NCBI GenBank assembly: GCA_027625915.1
Contig: JANTQA010000060.1
Location: forward strand, 4,154,001 to 4,218,000
Source of the DNA: Anaeramoeba flamelloides
Taxonomy: Eukaryota; Metamonada; Anaeramoebidae
Reading direction: 5' to 3'
Length of the DNA stretch: 64,000 nucleotides
Shown: positions 24,351 through 37,850 of the stretch, in pieces
How positions within the stretch are numbered: the stretch's first letter is position 1
How the letters are laid out: every line of letters starts with the position of its first letter
The notes under the pieces: generated by a model
Seen by the model: the letters and a program-made list of their open reading frames with translations, nothing else
Databases searched by the model: none
What the model was told of the DNA's origin: nothing
Program-made: the position numbers and the translations under genes

Positions 24351-24694
24351 ATATAGCCATTTCAAGCCTTGTGCACACGATTAAACTTAACTTAAAATTT
24401 AAATTTTCTAAAAACTCCTTTCAATTAAAATGGGCCTTTGTTATTTTGGATTCTAATCTTTTTGTATTATCCTTAATATCCAAGGTGCCTTACGAAATTG
24501 ATTTTTTTTACAATAATTTCAAAGAATTTTTGAAAAAAAAGGGAAAGGTTGTTTACGAAGCTTGCCATTCAGGTATTCTTGAGCTTTTGTGTTAAAAACT
24601 AAAGTAAGGTTTTAAGTTCTAAGAAAGTTTAATGAAAATTGAAATTTTAAGTTAAGTTAAATCTTGCACACAGGTTTGGAATCTCTATAGCCAC
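24351..24694. repeat. Fold-back element with ~50-bp imperfect arms
   Basis: ATAGCC...GTGCACACGATTAAACTTAACTTAAAATTT at 24353-24403 is matched in inverted form by AAATTTTAAGTTAAGTTAAATC...CTATAGCC at 24640-24692. The interior has no homology I recognise; the 93-codon frame inside it is not a credible gene. Confidence 0.65.
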
Positions 24695-26345
24695 AGTTGG
24701 AATTGTAAACTCCGTTTCAGATCAAGGAGTTTGATTTTAATGAAAAAAATGTATTTATTCCATGATTTTAATCCACTATTGTCAAAATAATAAATTTTCA
24801 AATTTTTAGATCAAAATCATTGTTCCTAATTTAGTTGAATTATTTTTTGTATTTTGATTTTTGCTTTTTGATTTTTATTTTTTTTTCTTTTTCTTTTTTA
24901 TTTGTATAATTTTTCAAAAAAAGTCAATTTGAGAAAAAAAATGTTTGAAAACACCAAATTAATTTTAATAGAAGTGATTTTTTTGGAATTTCTTTTAAAA
25001 TGCAGATATTTGGTATTAAAAATTCTTTTTGTAGATCATTTTTAATTTTTCAATGCAATATACGAATTTAGCAGGGGATATTAAAAAGAAAGTGGATGTA
25101 AAATTTTAGAAAATTTTCTTTTTTTTAGAAACTTTATGGTTTATTTAGTTATTTCTTTTATGAGTATAAGCTCTAACCCAAAGTTTAATATTTCTCTATT
25201 CTTCTAAACAATCTATTTTTAGCCGATTCTTAAAAAAAAAATATTGAATTTTTTATTTTTGACAGGGCAACTTTAAGTAAAATGAAATTTAGTTCGGATT
25301 TCGAACCTTTTCTGTTTATTATGAAAAATGATTAATATAATAGATCTAACAGAAAACACCAAGAAAATCACCCTTGGCATTTCAATAATTAAAAAAAAAA
25401 AATTGAGTAAGATCTTTAATTTTATAAAATTCTTTTAAATTCTGGACAACTTAACTATATTTACAAGTGGTATAATTCCAAAATTTTTTATTCAAAAATT
25501 ATCTTTTTATTTCTCAAATCTATATATTTTCAATAATCAAATTTCAAGTAATACAATATATTCTAGAGTAACTATATTCACTTTAAAATACCCCTCAAAG
25601 AATATTTTGGAAATTTTTCTTTGGATTTCTCAAATTAAATTAAAACGAGCCAAGTAAGCTATTTAAAATGGAAAGGATCAACTTTGATTTCTATACTCTG
25701 AAAATTTTAGAAATTAATCAAATAGTTATTCACCATCTAAAAAAGATAAAAAAAATAATTTTTAATTGTTCTATCGTGTTTTTCCTCGTCCTGTTACAAG
25801 ATGTGTATCATTTTTTATTTGGCCACATAAATGATATTATATTTTTGTACTTTACTAATTTAAGTATTTTTCTTCTTCTCTTTTCTATTTAGTAAATGTT
25901 CTTTGATTACTTGTTTCTCTCAATAAAGAAATAAATTAATCAAAAATTTACAAATTATGTAAAAAATCAAAAAAATATATATATATCATTGAATATTTAG
26001 ATCATTTTGAATGAATGAGAACGAAAATGAATAATTTTTCAGTAATAGATTTTTTAGAATAGTTTGAGCTAAGTTTACGATACGTAGCAGTTTTCTTGGA
26101 TCTTAGTCTTCTCTGACTTAAAATAATAATCGATAAACCAAAGAAAACACACAATTAAAAGAATTAAATTTAAATTTCGTTGGTTTCGTAAAAACCCAAT
26201 TTTCAAATCTATAATCTCAGATATTTGTCGCGGCATAAAACCCATTTCTTATTAGATCACCAATTTAGTATTATCAAGCATTCATAAAATAAATCACCTA
26301 CATGAAAATCAACGTCTAATTTTTTCAGATTTTCTATACTCGGAT

Positions 26346-26850
26346 GTGATCAAAATAATGCCTGCACAAAGACTATAATCTGTGTTTCAAAATATAATCT
26401 GTGCTTTTTTATTCTTGTTCCAAGAAAACATCCAATTTATTACCCAAGAGTATACACAAGTTCAAATCAATTTTGAAAGTAAATCCCTTGATTATTTTAG
26501 TAAAATTTAAAATATTCATGCAAAATAGTTGAAAATTTTCCATAATTTTCTCAATTTTTTTTAAATTTTTCTGTTGTATTGAAATGATTAAAATTTTCTC
26601 TAAAAAATTAATACTAATTTTTGAGATAAATTTCAATTTGATCCTTCAATTTTAGAATTTCTTTACAAATAATAAGAACTTTAAGAAAAAAATGACAAAT
26701 TTAATTCGGGTTTATTTGTCAGTTTCTGTGATTGGTTAATGTATAGGTCTTCTTGGACAAAAACACACACTTTTTATTTTGGAACACATAGAAAAATTTT
26801 TTGCATGCTATATTTTGACAAAAGTAAAGTTAAGATTTACAATACACGGA
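26346..26850 (+). repeat. Direct repeat I, copy 1
   Basis: Starts GTGATCAAAATAATGCCTGC, includes ATTCATGCAAAATAGTTGAAAA and ends after GTATAGGTC...AACACA. Its partner is at 27919-28410, about 1.57 kb downstream, by eye around 80 per cent alike. Confidence 0.75.
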
Positions 26851-26967
26851 AAATGCAAAGTGGATGGAATTATCTTGTGTTAGGTGTAATGCCATGTTAT
26901 CTTAGTTCTTATTGGTTTAATCTTCAACTCTTGTTATTTATTTTTAAAGTGGTTTATTGGTAGTTAA

Positions 26968-27470
26968 GGACTGCGTTTTTAGGTGAAAACAGTGAAATAA
27001 TATATCAAATCACCCTTAAATAAGTTATGTAATCCAAGTGATCTTTGTCCAACGAGAATTTCTTTTAGAAAAAATGTGAAATTTTCACAATTTTCCCAAA
27101 TTTTCACAATTTCAACCTGAATTTTGACTTTAATATTTTAGAATTTCCATTTCAACTTTCGGAACTCACACTATTTTCTTGGGTTATTCGGTATATTTTT
27201 TTCAACTACTTTCCTAAGTTTGAAATGTTCTCAAATTGGAAATAAATTAAAAGTCCCCAAAAACCATTTTTTGTTATTATTTTTTGTTATTTTCTACTTT
27301 CCTTTTCATTGAAAAAGACAGAAAAATAGTATTGTGTGAAAAGAAGCAGATGATAAAAAATGTTATTTTTTTTTTTTTTTATCCAATTTCTTCCTTGTGA
27401 AATTTTTTTGTGAGAAGTGAAGGTGAAATAACTCAATTACTTAACCCACTCAACGGTAGGAAGGTAGTCC
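26968..27470. mobile_element. TTAA-flanked non-autonomous element (type A), copy 1
   Basis: The ends GGACT... and ...AGTCC are flanked by TTAA at 26964-26967 and 27471-27474. Most of its length aligns with 59114-59644, with shared blocks GAATTTCC.TTTCAACTTTC, AATGTTCTCAAATT, CCTTTTCATTGAAAAA and TTTTTGTGAGAAG. It has no coding capacity. Confidence 0.72.
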
Positions 27471-27918
27471 TTAATAAACGAATTTATTTTTTTCCAAAAT
27501 CCTAATTTGATATACAGGGGACAAGAAATTAAAATATAAGTTAGAATAAATTGTAATTTTTGGTTTGTTTATTGAAATTTTTATTTTCGGTCTGGTTTTA
27601 TATTGATATTTTAAAAAAATTATTAATTTGTGTTTAGGTAATGTTTTAGAAAAAAGAAAAATATAGATTGAAAAAATCCCAAAAATCATAAATAAATCTA
27701 AAATATCTTCAAGTCAAAGAGCATATTACTTAATAGTCAGGATTTTGGAAAAAAAAATAAGTTCTTTTACTGGTTTTTGAATTTTAAATAGGAAAAAATT
27801 TTAACTTTCCTTTTCCTGTTTTCTGATATAAATAGAGTTCCCAATGACATGGTTGCATTTTGCGACTCACTTTCAAAACGGAAATTTGAAAAATGTGGTT
27901 AAAATTATTCCCCATTAC

Positions 27919-28410
27919 AGTGATCAAAATAATGCTTGCACAACGACTATAATCTGTGTTTCAAAATATTATCCGTTCTTTTTTTTATTCTTGTACCAAG
28001 GCAACGTCCAATCTACTACTAAATAATATACCTAAGTACAAATCACTTTTGAAAGTAAAAGTCTGGTTATTTTTAGTAAAATTTAAATTATTCATGCAAA
28101 ATAGTTGAAAATATTCCATAATATTCTCAATTTTTTTGAAATTTTTTGTTTTTTTTTGATAAAAATATTTTCTCTAAAATTTACTCTATTTTTTAAGATA
28201 AATTTTCCAATTTGATCCCTTTATTTTTAGAATTTCTTTTTAATAATAGAACTTTAAGAAACCAGTACCATATTTTTTTAGGGTTTATTATTGGTTTCTT
28301 TGATTGATTAATGTATAGGTCAACTATAACAAAAAAACACACTTTTAATTTGAAACATGCATTAAATTTTTTTGCACGCTTTATTTTGACTACAGTAATA
28401 TCGAAATAAC
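27919..28410 (+). repeat. Direct repeat I, copy 2
   Basis: GTGATCAAAATAATGCTTGC, TTCATGCAAAATAGTTGAAAA and GTATAGGTC align with the first copy at 26346-26850. The two flank the type A element but are not its target duplications. Confidence 0.75.
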
Positions 28411-30012
28411 AGTATTTGAAAAGGAAATTGAAAATGTTGTGAAAATAGTGACCTTTTTATAATGTAAATCCCAGTAGAACTACTACTAGTATTTAAATTC
28501 TAAACTTGTAATAATTTTCACTTCCATTTCCATACTTTTATTTAACAATAAATAGAGATCCCAAAGAATTAGGTTGTTATTTAAAATCTAGTTTTTTTTT
28601 TGCAATGATTTGAAAATGAATTTAAATTTTTTTCCCATTTATAATTCAAATCCCAATATCAAAATTAACAGCAAGAGTTGAAGACTTTACCAATAAGAAT
28701 CAAAATAACACAGTCTTGTTCCTAACAACAAAAATTAGTTTTTTCAGTTTACTCTTCTTATAGCTTCAATCCAATCAATTGATTTTCTAAATTGTATAAA
28801 TAATTTTAATTTTATAAGATTAACCCCAATTACTTATTTTCTGGGTGATCGAGAAAACTACTTTGGGTATCTTTCAGTTTGTGTTGACTGTTTGTTTTTT
28901 TTGACTGTTCCAACACTCGTTGTCTGTATTCTAGGTAATAAATTTTTCCAAAATACTTGTGAAAGAGATGAAAAATTATCTGATTCGCAAATGTCGAATT
29001 GTGAATGGCGAGTTTCATTTTTGTTCTTTTTCTTGATTGAAATAAATCTAACCTACTGTCTCTTATTATCAACTTTCAACAAAAATAAATTCAAATTGTG
29101 TTTTTTTAATTCGTTTTCTGAACAGTCCCAAGTATTATCAAGATCGAAAAAAAGTTATCAATAGTTGAAGTGGTGTGTAAAAAATAATGTAAAATATGTG
29201 AGTTGATTTTTAATTCCAAGAAACAACATAATTGAGATAAATTAGAAAACAAATTCTAAATTGAAAGGATTTTTTTGTTTTTAAAAAGCACAACAAAAAA
29301 AAAAAAAAAAAGTGAAAAATATTTTTTCCTTTCAGAGGCTTTTAGTTCCAATGTAGTTTGGTCCATTGTAAAAAAAACTTCAAATTTTCAAAAACGATTC
29401 CAAAGAGTTTAAAAAGTTTTTATTGTTAAAAAAAAGGTAAAATGCAATTAAGAATTTTTATAACTACCTCTATCAATTTTGAGAAACACTTTATTGAGAA
29501 ATTTTCATCAAAAAAATGGTAGAGGGTATATGTTTAAAACAGAATTCAAAAAGGTTTTTCAAAAAATAAATTAAAAATGTTTAAAAAAAGAATTAAAATA
29601 ATTCTCTTTTTTGATCTTTAAAATTTTTTGAAACCTCTTATGAGTAGTTTTTAAAATCAGCAAAACAGACCTTAGGATTAATTTTTCTTTGGTTGATCGT
29701 TGAAAATTCGAAAATAAAGAAACCACAAATTGTCTGTGTTATTTCTAAAAAAATCTACTTTAATTTTCTGAAATTTTTATTTACTTTTATTTCCAAAAAA
29801 AACTTGGTGAGGCAAACTAAATCTTGAAACAGTGTTAGCTACAATTCAATCCAAATTATCCATTAAAAATATCAAATTACTTTTCTGAAGAAGAGAATAT
29901 TTGATTTCATTTTTTTATTTGTTTTGTAATTTGCTTTTTATAACAGTTTTCAAAACCTAAACGTACAACAAAGTCTCTTTCTGTTTGTGATCCTTTTCAG
30001 TAAGTCTCACTA

Positions 30013-32736
30013 ATGAACACACCACTTCCAAATTCAAGGTTCCCCCTCAGAAAGAATCTTGAAACTGCAACAAGTAATCAGCCTACTAGCAACCAAATGT
30101 TTTTACCTCAACAGTATGTGTACCAACAAGGCAATTACCCAATGCCTTCTTATCCCCAGGGCTCTGTCATTAATAGTTTTGGATCAAACTACCCATCTCA
30201 AATGACCCACCAAAATTTGTCATTACCTCAAACATCCCAACAAACATTTACTCAAAACACAAACACGACAACTAACACCAATACGAACACCGACACTAAT
30301 ACCAAAACAAATCCCAACACAAACACAAATCCGAATTTAAACTTAAACACAAACATTAGTCCTGATTTGAATTCTCGATCGCTACAAGCAAGCAACAACT
30401 TTCCTCAAACTTCTTCAAGATTAAATCCAAATACTAACACAATTATAAGCACAGGCACGGGCCCAAACACAAGCACTGGCACAAGTTCAAATTTACCCAA
30501 CAGTGTCCAAACCACCAACACAAACACCGCTCCAAAAATCACTCCAAACGAAAACAAAAACCAAAGCTTTACTTTAAATTCTACGACTCCCTTATTAAAC
30601 CAGCCCCAGGGAAACAATTTGAATCAGTTTTATCAGCAAATGGACGAAAAAGATCGACAACTCTTATTAAGACAACAACAAATGTATTTGGAACAGCAAA
30701 TGTATTACTGGTATCAAATGCAACAATACCAATTTTTACAGCAGCAGCAGCAGCAGCAACAAAATCTTTTGAATCAAGAAAATGAAAAAAATGATAATGA
30801 AAAACAAGAGGGAACGAATAAAAGCACTAACCCAAACCTGGCACAACAATACCCGCCACAAATGGGAATGCAAATGCCTATGGGGATGGGAATGCCGATG
30901 CAAATGGGAACTGGGATGCAGATTCCCATGGGAGTGCAAATGCCTATGGGAATGCAGATGCCCATGGGTATTGGAATGGGTATGCAAATGCCAATGAATA
31001 TGGGAATGCAAGGCGGAATTAATTCTACTTTGAAGACTGAAAAAGAACATCAAGATCAAAGTCAAAAGAAAATTAGTCAGCAAGAACTTCAAAACATGAA
31101 GAATAATAATAATTCCTTGGAGTATTTAAAATATCAACAGCAACAACAACAAAATAATTTAAAAAATGAAATTCAGCTTAATATTAAAAAAGAAATCAAT
31201 CCAAATTATTCGCAACAACAACAACAACTTCAACAACAACAACAGCAGCAAACTGGATACTTAGATCAAAGAATGTTAAAACAAGAGCAAGAATTCAAAC
31301 AAGGGCAAACCAATATAATGGGTGGCGGGCAACGTGTTGGAAAAGAACCCGAACAAGTGGATCAAATAATTTCAATGTCCGTTGATGATGCTTTATTATA
31401 TTTGGACGAAGTCAGGGAGAAATTTCAACACAAGCCAGATGTCTATGATAATTTCCTAAGCATTATGAAAGAATTTAAGGATCAAACCATTGACACACCA
31501 GGGGTGATCTCACGGGTGACAAGGCTCTTTAAAGATGAAAAAGATTTAATTTTAAAGTTTAACCAATTCTTACCAGAAGAATTTCGAGTAAGAGAAACAG
31601 ACATTTCCCAAAAGGTTGAAGAATTAAACACTGCGATTAATTATGTAAATAAAATTAAAAACAGATTCTCAAACAAATCGCAGGTTTATCGAACATTTCT
31701 AGACATCCTTCAGCATTTCCAACAAGATAAAATGTCAATCCAAACAGTGTTTAAAAAGGTACGAGAATTATTTAATGGGCATGACGATTTAATTTTGGCC
31801 TTTGAAAAATTTCTACCTGCTTTTGAAAACGGAGCCAGACAAGGAAATCAAAATCAAAATCAAAATAGAAATATGGATCAATATCAAAACTTAAATCAAA
31901 GCCAATTCACAAACCAGCCAAGCGTTTCGAACCAAAATTTGAATAATTATCAAAATCAATTCCCAACTCAAAATAATATTAATCAAAATTTTAATAACTT
32001 TAATAATATTAGCCTTAATAATGACAATAATAACTCTCGCAAAAGGCAATATGCTTCTTCCGAAATTGATGTGCCTAATACCAACAACAATAACAATAAT
32101 AACAACATTGACCAGAATGAAAATAGCAATGATAATATTCTAAACTCTTACCCAAATACATATTATTCTCAACAACAAGAAGATCAGCAACAGCAACAGC
32201 AAAGCAAAAATGATAAAGTGGATAAAATTGAAAAATTCAAACAATTCAATGGCAAAATTAGGATCAAAACAGAAAATGGGAAAAGTAAAATGGAGAATGA
32301 AAATCTTAATAAAAAATTTTTTAAGACGGAGAAAGCAATTAAAGAGGAATTAAAATTATTAATTCGTTCAAAAGAAAAGCAACTGACTTTAGAAGAAATA
32401 TTTTTTTTAATATTAAAAAAATATTTAAAAAAAAATGAATTTGAAGAATTATTAAGAGTTTTGCATTTATATATTTATGGGCCAATTAGCAAATATGAAT
32501 TAATCCAATTACTTTCCCCAATCTTGATTTTAAAAACACCCATTGATCAAAATAATATCGAGAGCAAAAATAACGTTAATAGCAATAAGGTACTTTTGGA
32601 AATGTTTAAACAATATATTTTTTATGGAAATCTTGATTTCGATAATTGGGAAAATGGCGTTTTAATACCTTTAAAGGAATTTGATAGAGACCATTTTAAA
32701 CATTCGGGACATTCTTATTATAAATTACCAAAGGAA
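30013..32736 (+). CDS. SIN3: Sin3 transcriptional co-repressor, exon 1 (PAH1-PAH3)
   Basis: Sin3 is the scaffold of a nuclear histone-deacetylase complex; its PAH domains bind repressors. These 908 codons begin with a low-complexity arm: Asn-Thr repeats (about 83-115), poly-Gln, and a Met-Gly-Gln-Pro region (about 285-335). PAH1 (about 449-527) has DDALLYLDEVREKF and TIDTPGVISRVTRLF; PAH2 (about 532-606) has ELNTAINYVNKIKNRF and FLDILQHFQQ; PAH3 (about 794-842) has LLRVLHLYIYGPISKYELIQ. The exon closes at GHSYYKLPKE, which matches Sin3 (consensus GSSYRALPK) just inside the histone-deacetylase interaction domain. A GTAAGT donor follows at 32737, in phase 0. The reading frame continues past it to 32982, but that part is Phe/Tyr-rich, intron-like sequence. 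The remaining Sin3 domains are in exon 2 (39582-41858). Together they make 1666 residues, a little longer than animal Sin3 because of Asn and Gln runs. Confidence 0.92.
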
Positions 32737-33833
32737 GTAAGTTTATTTCTAAAATGTTTTTTTTATTTTTTTTATTTTTTTTTTTTTGTTCTTTATAATT
32801 GTTATTTCTTTTCGACCAAAAGGATTACAGAATTTTTCAATTTGGAAAACAAACAAAAAAAAAAAATTCATAGAAATTGTAGAAACTTAAATGAAAAAAA
32901 TAATAGTTCACGAACTAGAAAAGTATATAACATTCCAATTTGTTTTTATGAATTTTGTTTAATTTTTAAGAGGAATTCTTGAAATTGAATTTTAATTTTT
33001 TTTCTCAAAATTTAATAAATATGTTAATTTCAATAATATAAACTATTTTTTTAAAAAATATTGAGTCACTTTATAATGTTATTGGAAGCGGGTTTTGTGT
33101 TTTTATCACATAGTCTTATTGAAAAAATATTTTGTAATTTTTGGATCAGAATCATTTTTTCTAATTTTTAGATCAGAATCATTTTTTCTAATTTTGTTAA
33201 ATTTTTTGTTTTTTTTTTTCGATTTCTTTTTTTTTTTTTCTCTTTTGTTTCTTAACTTTCTTTTTTGATCCATAAGTTCAGTTTGAAAAAAAAAAAAAGA
33301 TCTTCGAAAATACCAATAAACATTAATAAAATTGAGATAATGTAATGTATCTTAAAATTCAGACAATTATTATTCCAAAAAAAATCTTTGTTAACTTTTT
33401 TTCATTGGAAGTTCAGTAATAAAAAAATCTGTAATATTCATTTCAAAAATTGTGACTTGCTTTTTTTTTAGTTTTTGGTTTTATTTGTTTTAATTTATAA
33501 AATATCAGACTTTTATATGTTGATAATAATTTAAAAAGTGAATTATTTATAAGATTTAATAATTGGTTGTTCTTGAATACGAAAGGATATTTTTTTTTTT
33601 TTTCAATTTATTATTTCAGGTGAGTAACAATTTTTGAAATTGAGTTTAGTTTTGACGAAATAATACTAACTCGATAATTATTCATAGTTTATTCTACATA
33701 AAAAACTTTATAAAAAATAATTTTGATCATTAAATTTTTTCTGTTTTTTATTCAAAGTGAAAAATTATGATTTTAATAGTTATTACTTCTATAATCCCCA
33801 AAAAAACAAAAATAACACGTATTATCACGATAT

Positions 33834-35060
33834 TAGTAATAAATTCGCGATAGTATTAAAAAATTGAGATTAGTCTTACTTTATCGCGAATAATCATAAA
33901 ATCTCGATTAATAACATTATCATAAAAAAATGAAAAATTATTTTTTTGAAATCACTTTATAAAAAATCCCTTTAATTTCACAAAGCTTTGGGACTTTTAC
34001 AACGCTTTTCCACTTTAAAAATACTAAAAAGTGGTTGAAAGAGTTGTTAAATTTCTCCAAGTTTTTGAAAGGTTTGAAAGATAAAGACCTTTATAAAAAG
34101 CATCGGATTTTTTGTAGTGGAAAATTAAAAAATTTCTTTTCATTTTTTTTTTTTTAACAAAATCAAAAATCTCCAACGAATTTTATGATCAAACAAATAA
34201 TCATTCGTTTCAACAATATACTTGAATATAAAATAGATATGTGTTTTTTGAAAATGGGGTTATTACCTTTAAAAGTTAAATACCAAAAAGAAGAAAGAGT
34301 AATTTTTATTCTTATTGGTGATCAATCAAAAAACCCCCTAAAAACCCTAGTTGTGTTTTCTGTACAATACCAAGATATGAGAAGAATAAAAAGAAGAATA
34401 AAAAGAAGAAAAGAAATGTCCAAACAATCTGAATAATTGGTGATAATGTCGCAATGATGTTGTGAAAGCTTTTGAAAAGTAATCCAAACTCATTTCAGCT
34501 TTCCTGAGAATATTGAAAATGTTTTCAACCCAAGAACACATTCTTTAAAGAAAACGTGAAGTGTTGGTTGTTTTAGAAGCTCTTTTCTTCAACTTAATAA
34601 TTAACACCACAATTGACTGAGAAAATACTTATTTGTCTTTGTTTCTTATTACGTTTGTTGATCTAAAAGGATCGATCGATATTTCAACCAAACCAAAATA
34701 AATAACTATGAAAACTCTTTGATCTTGTACTTGATTTGAATCAAGAATCTTTTATGTTGTTTTTTAAAAGAATAACTTTTTTTCAAGTATCTATTTGTTG
34801 ATCAAACAAAATTCTTTATAAAAATATTTCTGAATTAATACTAAAACCCACCAACTATTAATCACAATATTTTGACATCACGATATTTTGACATTTATCA
34901 CGATTTTTAGACAATTTTCCTGTTTTTATAGAAATCACGATTTATGAAATCAAATTGCGATATTATTGATTATCAATGGTTGTCTACAATATCGCGATTT
35001 GATAAGAATAATATCGCGATTTTTGAAACTATATTGTGACTTGACACAGATATCGTTAAA
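33834..35060. repeat. Two clusters of CACGATA / TCGCGAT motifs inside the SIN3 intron
   Basis: About ten variants of ATCACGAT, ATCGCGAT or their complements fall in 33834-33915 and 34865-35055, and almost none between. CpG-bearing octamers are rare in this AT-rich sequence. They could be subterminal repeats of an unrecognised element about 1.2 kb long; no perfect ends were found. Confidence 0.45.
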
Positions 35061-35622
35061 TCATCTTTTGAATAATATTTAAAAGTTATTTTATTTTTTT
35101 TTTTAAAATTTTAGGGCTGATTAATTTATCTATGAAAGAAGTTTTTATTGATTTAATTCAAATTTAATAAATTAAATTATTTTACAATTTTTTTGTTTTT
35201 TCAAGTATTTTCTATTACATAAATTGAAATTTTAGAAAATTATTCAGATTAAACTTTAACTTCTGACCAAAAGAAATGAATTTCATTTTTCCCTTGATTT
35301 AATATTTATTAAAATTTTATCTCAAAAAATAGAAAATTTTTCAGTAATATATATATATATTTTTTTTATAAAAATCAATATTTTCCAAAGGGAAACCTTA
35401 AAAATATGTTTCACGATTTTCAAGAATTAACTTAATTGTTAATAAAAATAATCATTTAATTTTTTTAGTTATATATTAGAAATAAACTTTGTTTCTGTCA
35501 AAGGTACCCAACTTTTTTTTCAAATATTTTTTATTTTTTTATAATTGACCTTTGAAGAACAAACAAGAAATAAGCAGAATAATACACATCAGAGAATAGT
35601 TGAAATCATGTCTGAAAGAAAA

Positions 35623-36087
35623 CTAATAAATCAATATATTTTCAAAAAAATTGAAAAACTCAAATGATATTGACCAATTGAGAAAAACAACAATGCTCAT
35701 TTTGAATCTCCGATTGAAGATAAAATAAAATTCCAATTGAAATAAATATGATTTCTCTACAATCATTTTCACTGTTTTTATAACATTAAAATAACACGTA
35801 TATACCAAGTAACTAACGATCTTTGCAATAAAAAAAAAATTGCAAATGAATTAACCTAAAAAAATCAAAAAAAATTGAAAAAAGCAAAATATCAAAAAAT
35901 GAATCAAAATGATTTTAAATTTTCCAAAATAATTTTTTTCTTCTAATATCGATTCAAACCCTTTAAAAATATGTAATTCACTCACCACAACTGGGACTGT
36001 TTGACTGAACAATGGTTTATATGAAATTTGGAATTCAAAAAATTGACTGAAATTAATAAATTGTTGAAATGATGTAAACTCATCCAT
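35623..36087 (-). CDS. Candidate two-exon gene nested antisense in the SIN3 intron
   Basis: A possible exon starts at the ATG at 36087 (MDEFTSFQQFINFSQFFEFQ...) and ends at 35986 before GTGAGT. The AG at 35822-35821 opens a second frame (IVSYLVYTCYFNVIKTVKMI...) that runs to a stop at 35623. Both junctions are phase 0, giving a 99-residue product. It would have two membrane-like segments (about residues 31-50 and 75-95). The pattern PVVIVSYLVY then FQLEFYFIFN loosely recalls the start of ELO-type fatty acid elongases, but the His-box part of that family is not seen. It may be a truncated gene, a pseudogene or chance; the evidence is only compositional and from splice sites. Confidence 0.25.
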
Positions 36088-37654
36088 TTTACAAACCAAA
36101 ATATAAATTACTCAAAAAGTTTTTTAGGATCTTGACAAGATTTTATTTTATTTATAAAAAATACTAGTCGCTTAAGGTGGAATTCTGAATTCTTATTAAC
36201 TGAGGTGTAATTGTAACTTTTCTTTTAATATCAATCTTCAAATATTCCAAAATATTTAATTTTCTGTATTTGTTCAAAAAAAATGTACTAAATAATACAA
36301 CTGTCTTTGATTAAATTTTGTTTAAAAAAAATAAGAATTATTGAATTTTCTATGGGGATTAATGTTAAAAAAAATATTTTTATTAAATTATTTTAAAAAA
36401 CAAGGTTAGATAATTATAAAAACTTTTGTGAATATTTTATAATAAATAAGGTATTTCCAAAAAAGTGGGTATTTTTCTTTTTTTACAAAAATCATCTTTG
36501 TTAGTGATGGTTATTTCCGTAAACTAGTAATCCAAAATTAAGTAAAATATTAATACTAGTAGAATCAAAATTACTGGGATTTATTTCAAAATATGTTTAT
36601 TGAAATATTTCCAAATAAAAAATTTCTAAAAATTTTTGTTTGGAGAAAACAATGCACTAGTAATTTCAATAAAAAATGGATAATATGACAAGACACAAAT
36701 ATTTTTTTAAAAAATAAACTGCATTTATATATATTCAATTCTATTTTGAAAATTTGTTGAGATTAAACAAGTTATGAAAACCATTTTTTCTATCAAATAG
36801 AAAATAATAAACACCAATTTTCACCCCTAAAAAATATCATCATATCAAATTGAGATCATAAAATTTAATATCTTTTATTAATGGAATTTTATACTAACAA
36901 ACAAACTGAATTATTAACAACCAATAAATGATTATCAATGATTTTGAATATTTGAATGATTTTAGGAGGATTGAGTTTAATCAAGAGATTTTAAAATAAA
37001 TTTGTAACTATTTTTTTTGGAAATAGCTTATATTAATTTTTAATTTCAATAAACTTAAAACAAATTCTTTTCATAAATTATTTAATTTTAACATTACCAA
37101 TATACTTGGAAATAATCAATTACATTTATTTATTCTTACAAAACACATTAGTTTCATATGATATACCAGAATAAAAAAGCATATTAGTAATTTTTTTCAT
37201 TTAATGTTAACTGCCAATTTTTACATAATTAAACTTAATCAATGATCTAGTCACTTATCACGAATTTGCTCTATGCTCGAGGAGTGACTTGAAACTAAAA
37301 CAGGGTATTGTGAAATTGCACTTCTTTTGCTTGACAAAATTCAATTAACAAAAACAAATTTCATTGGATCTCTTTGACAAAAAATTCAACGAAGAAAAAG
37401 AGTTCTCAATTTCAAAAAATCAAAATTTAGAAAAAAAAAATTTCAATTCTCATTTTAAATTTCCAAAGGATTAAATTTCTTCAATTTAAAACAAATTGCT
37501 TTCTTGAAGTTCGCAATCATTTTAATTCAATTTAATCAAATTTGTGGTTATTTTGGATCTCTCGATATTTGACAAAGTAAGGATTTTTGTAACATTCTTT
37601 TGTTAAAAATAACTCATTTGAAAAATGAAAAAAAAAAAATAAAATCTTAGAGAG

Positions 37655-37850
37655 ATCTCAAAAAGTGCCAAAGATCGACACTTCAAAACTGACACAGTTT
37701 TATTCACAATTAAAAATTCACAACAATTTAAATTGAAAATTGAGTGCCGCTCTTTGGCGCATTTTTCTAAAAATATTCTTGTTTTTTGATTGTTGATTTT
37801 TGGAGATCGATCGAGCTTTACATGTTGGTTAGTTTTTGATTGGCATTCTG
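37655..37850 (+). repeat. Dispersed repeat B, copy 1
   Basis: GATCTCAAAAAGTGCCAAAG, GCTCTTTGGCGC and TGATTGTTGATTTTTGGAGA are repeated in inverted orientation at 62565-62770. Its two halves (AGTGCCAAAGATCGACACT and GAGTGCCGCTCTTTGGCGC) are imperfect inverted repeats of each other. Confidence 0.7.

Larger units (their letters stand above)
21121..30012. other. Nearly 9-kb gene-free, repeat-rich gap
   Basis: No gene is supported. It contains a TTAA-flanked element (22102-22851), repeat C copy 1 (23335-23790), a fold-back element (24351-24694), a pair of 500-bp direct repeats (26346-26850 and 27919-28410) and a second type of TTAA-flanked element (26968-27470) between them. An open stretch around 28830-29165 on both strands matches nothing I know. 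Confidence 0.55.

Noticed and set aside
24314-24595. 93-codon open frame
   Set aside because: It lies inside a fold-back repeat and shows no conserved or protein-like pattern.
28830-29164. Overlapping 80-90 codon frames on both strands
   Set aside because: Slightly less AT-rich than its surroundings, but no recognisable domain and no splice partners.
30405-31092. Antisense frames opposite the Sin3 low-complexity arm
   Set aside because: They are products of the Asn/Thr/Gln/Met repeats on the coding strand.
32737-32982. Extension of the Sin3 first exon to the stop at 32982
   Set aside because: It begins at a GTAAGT donor, is Phe/Tyr-rich and departs from Sin3, while Sin3 sequence resumes in phase at 39582.
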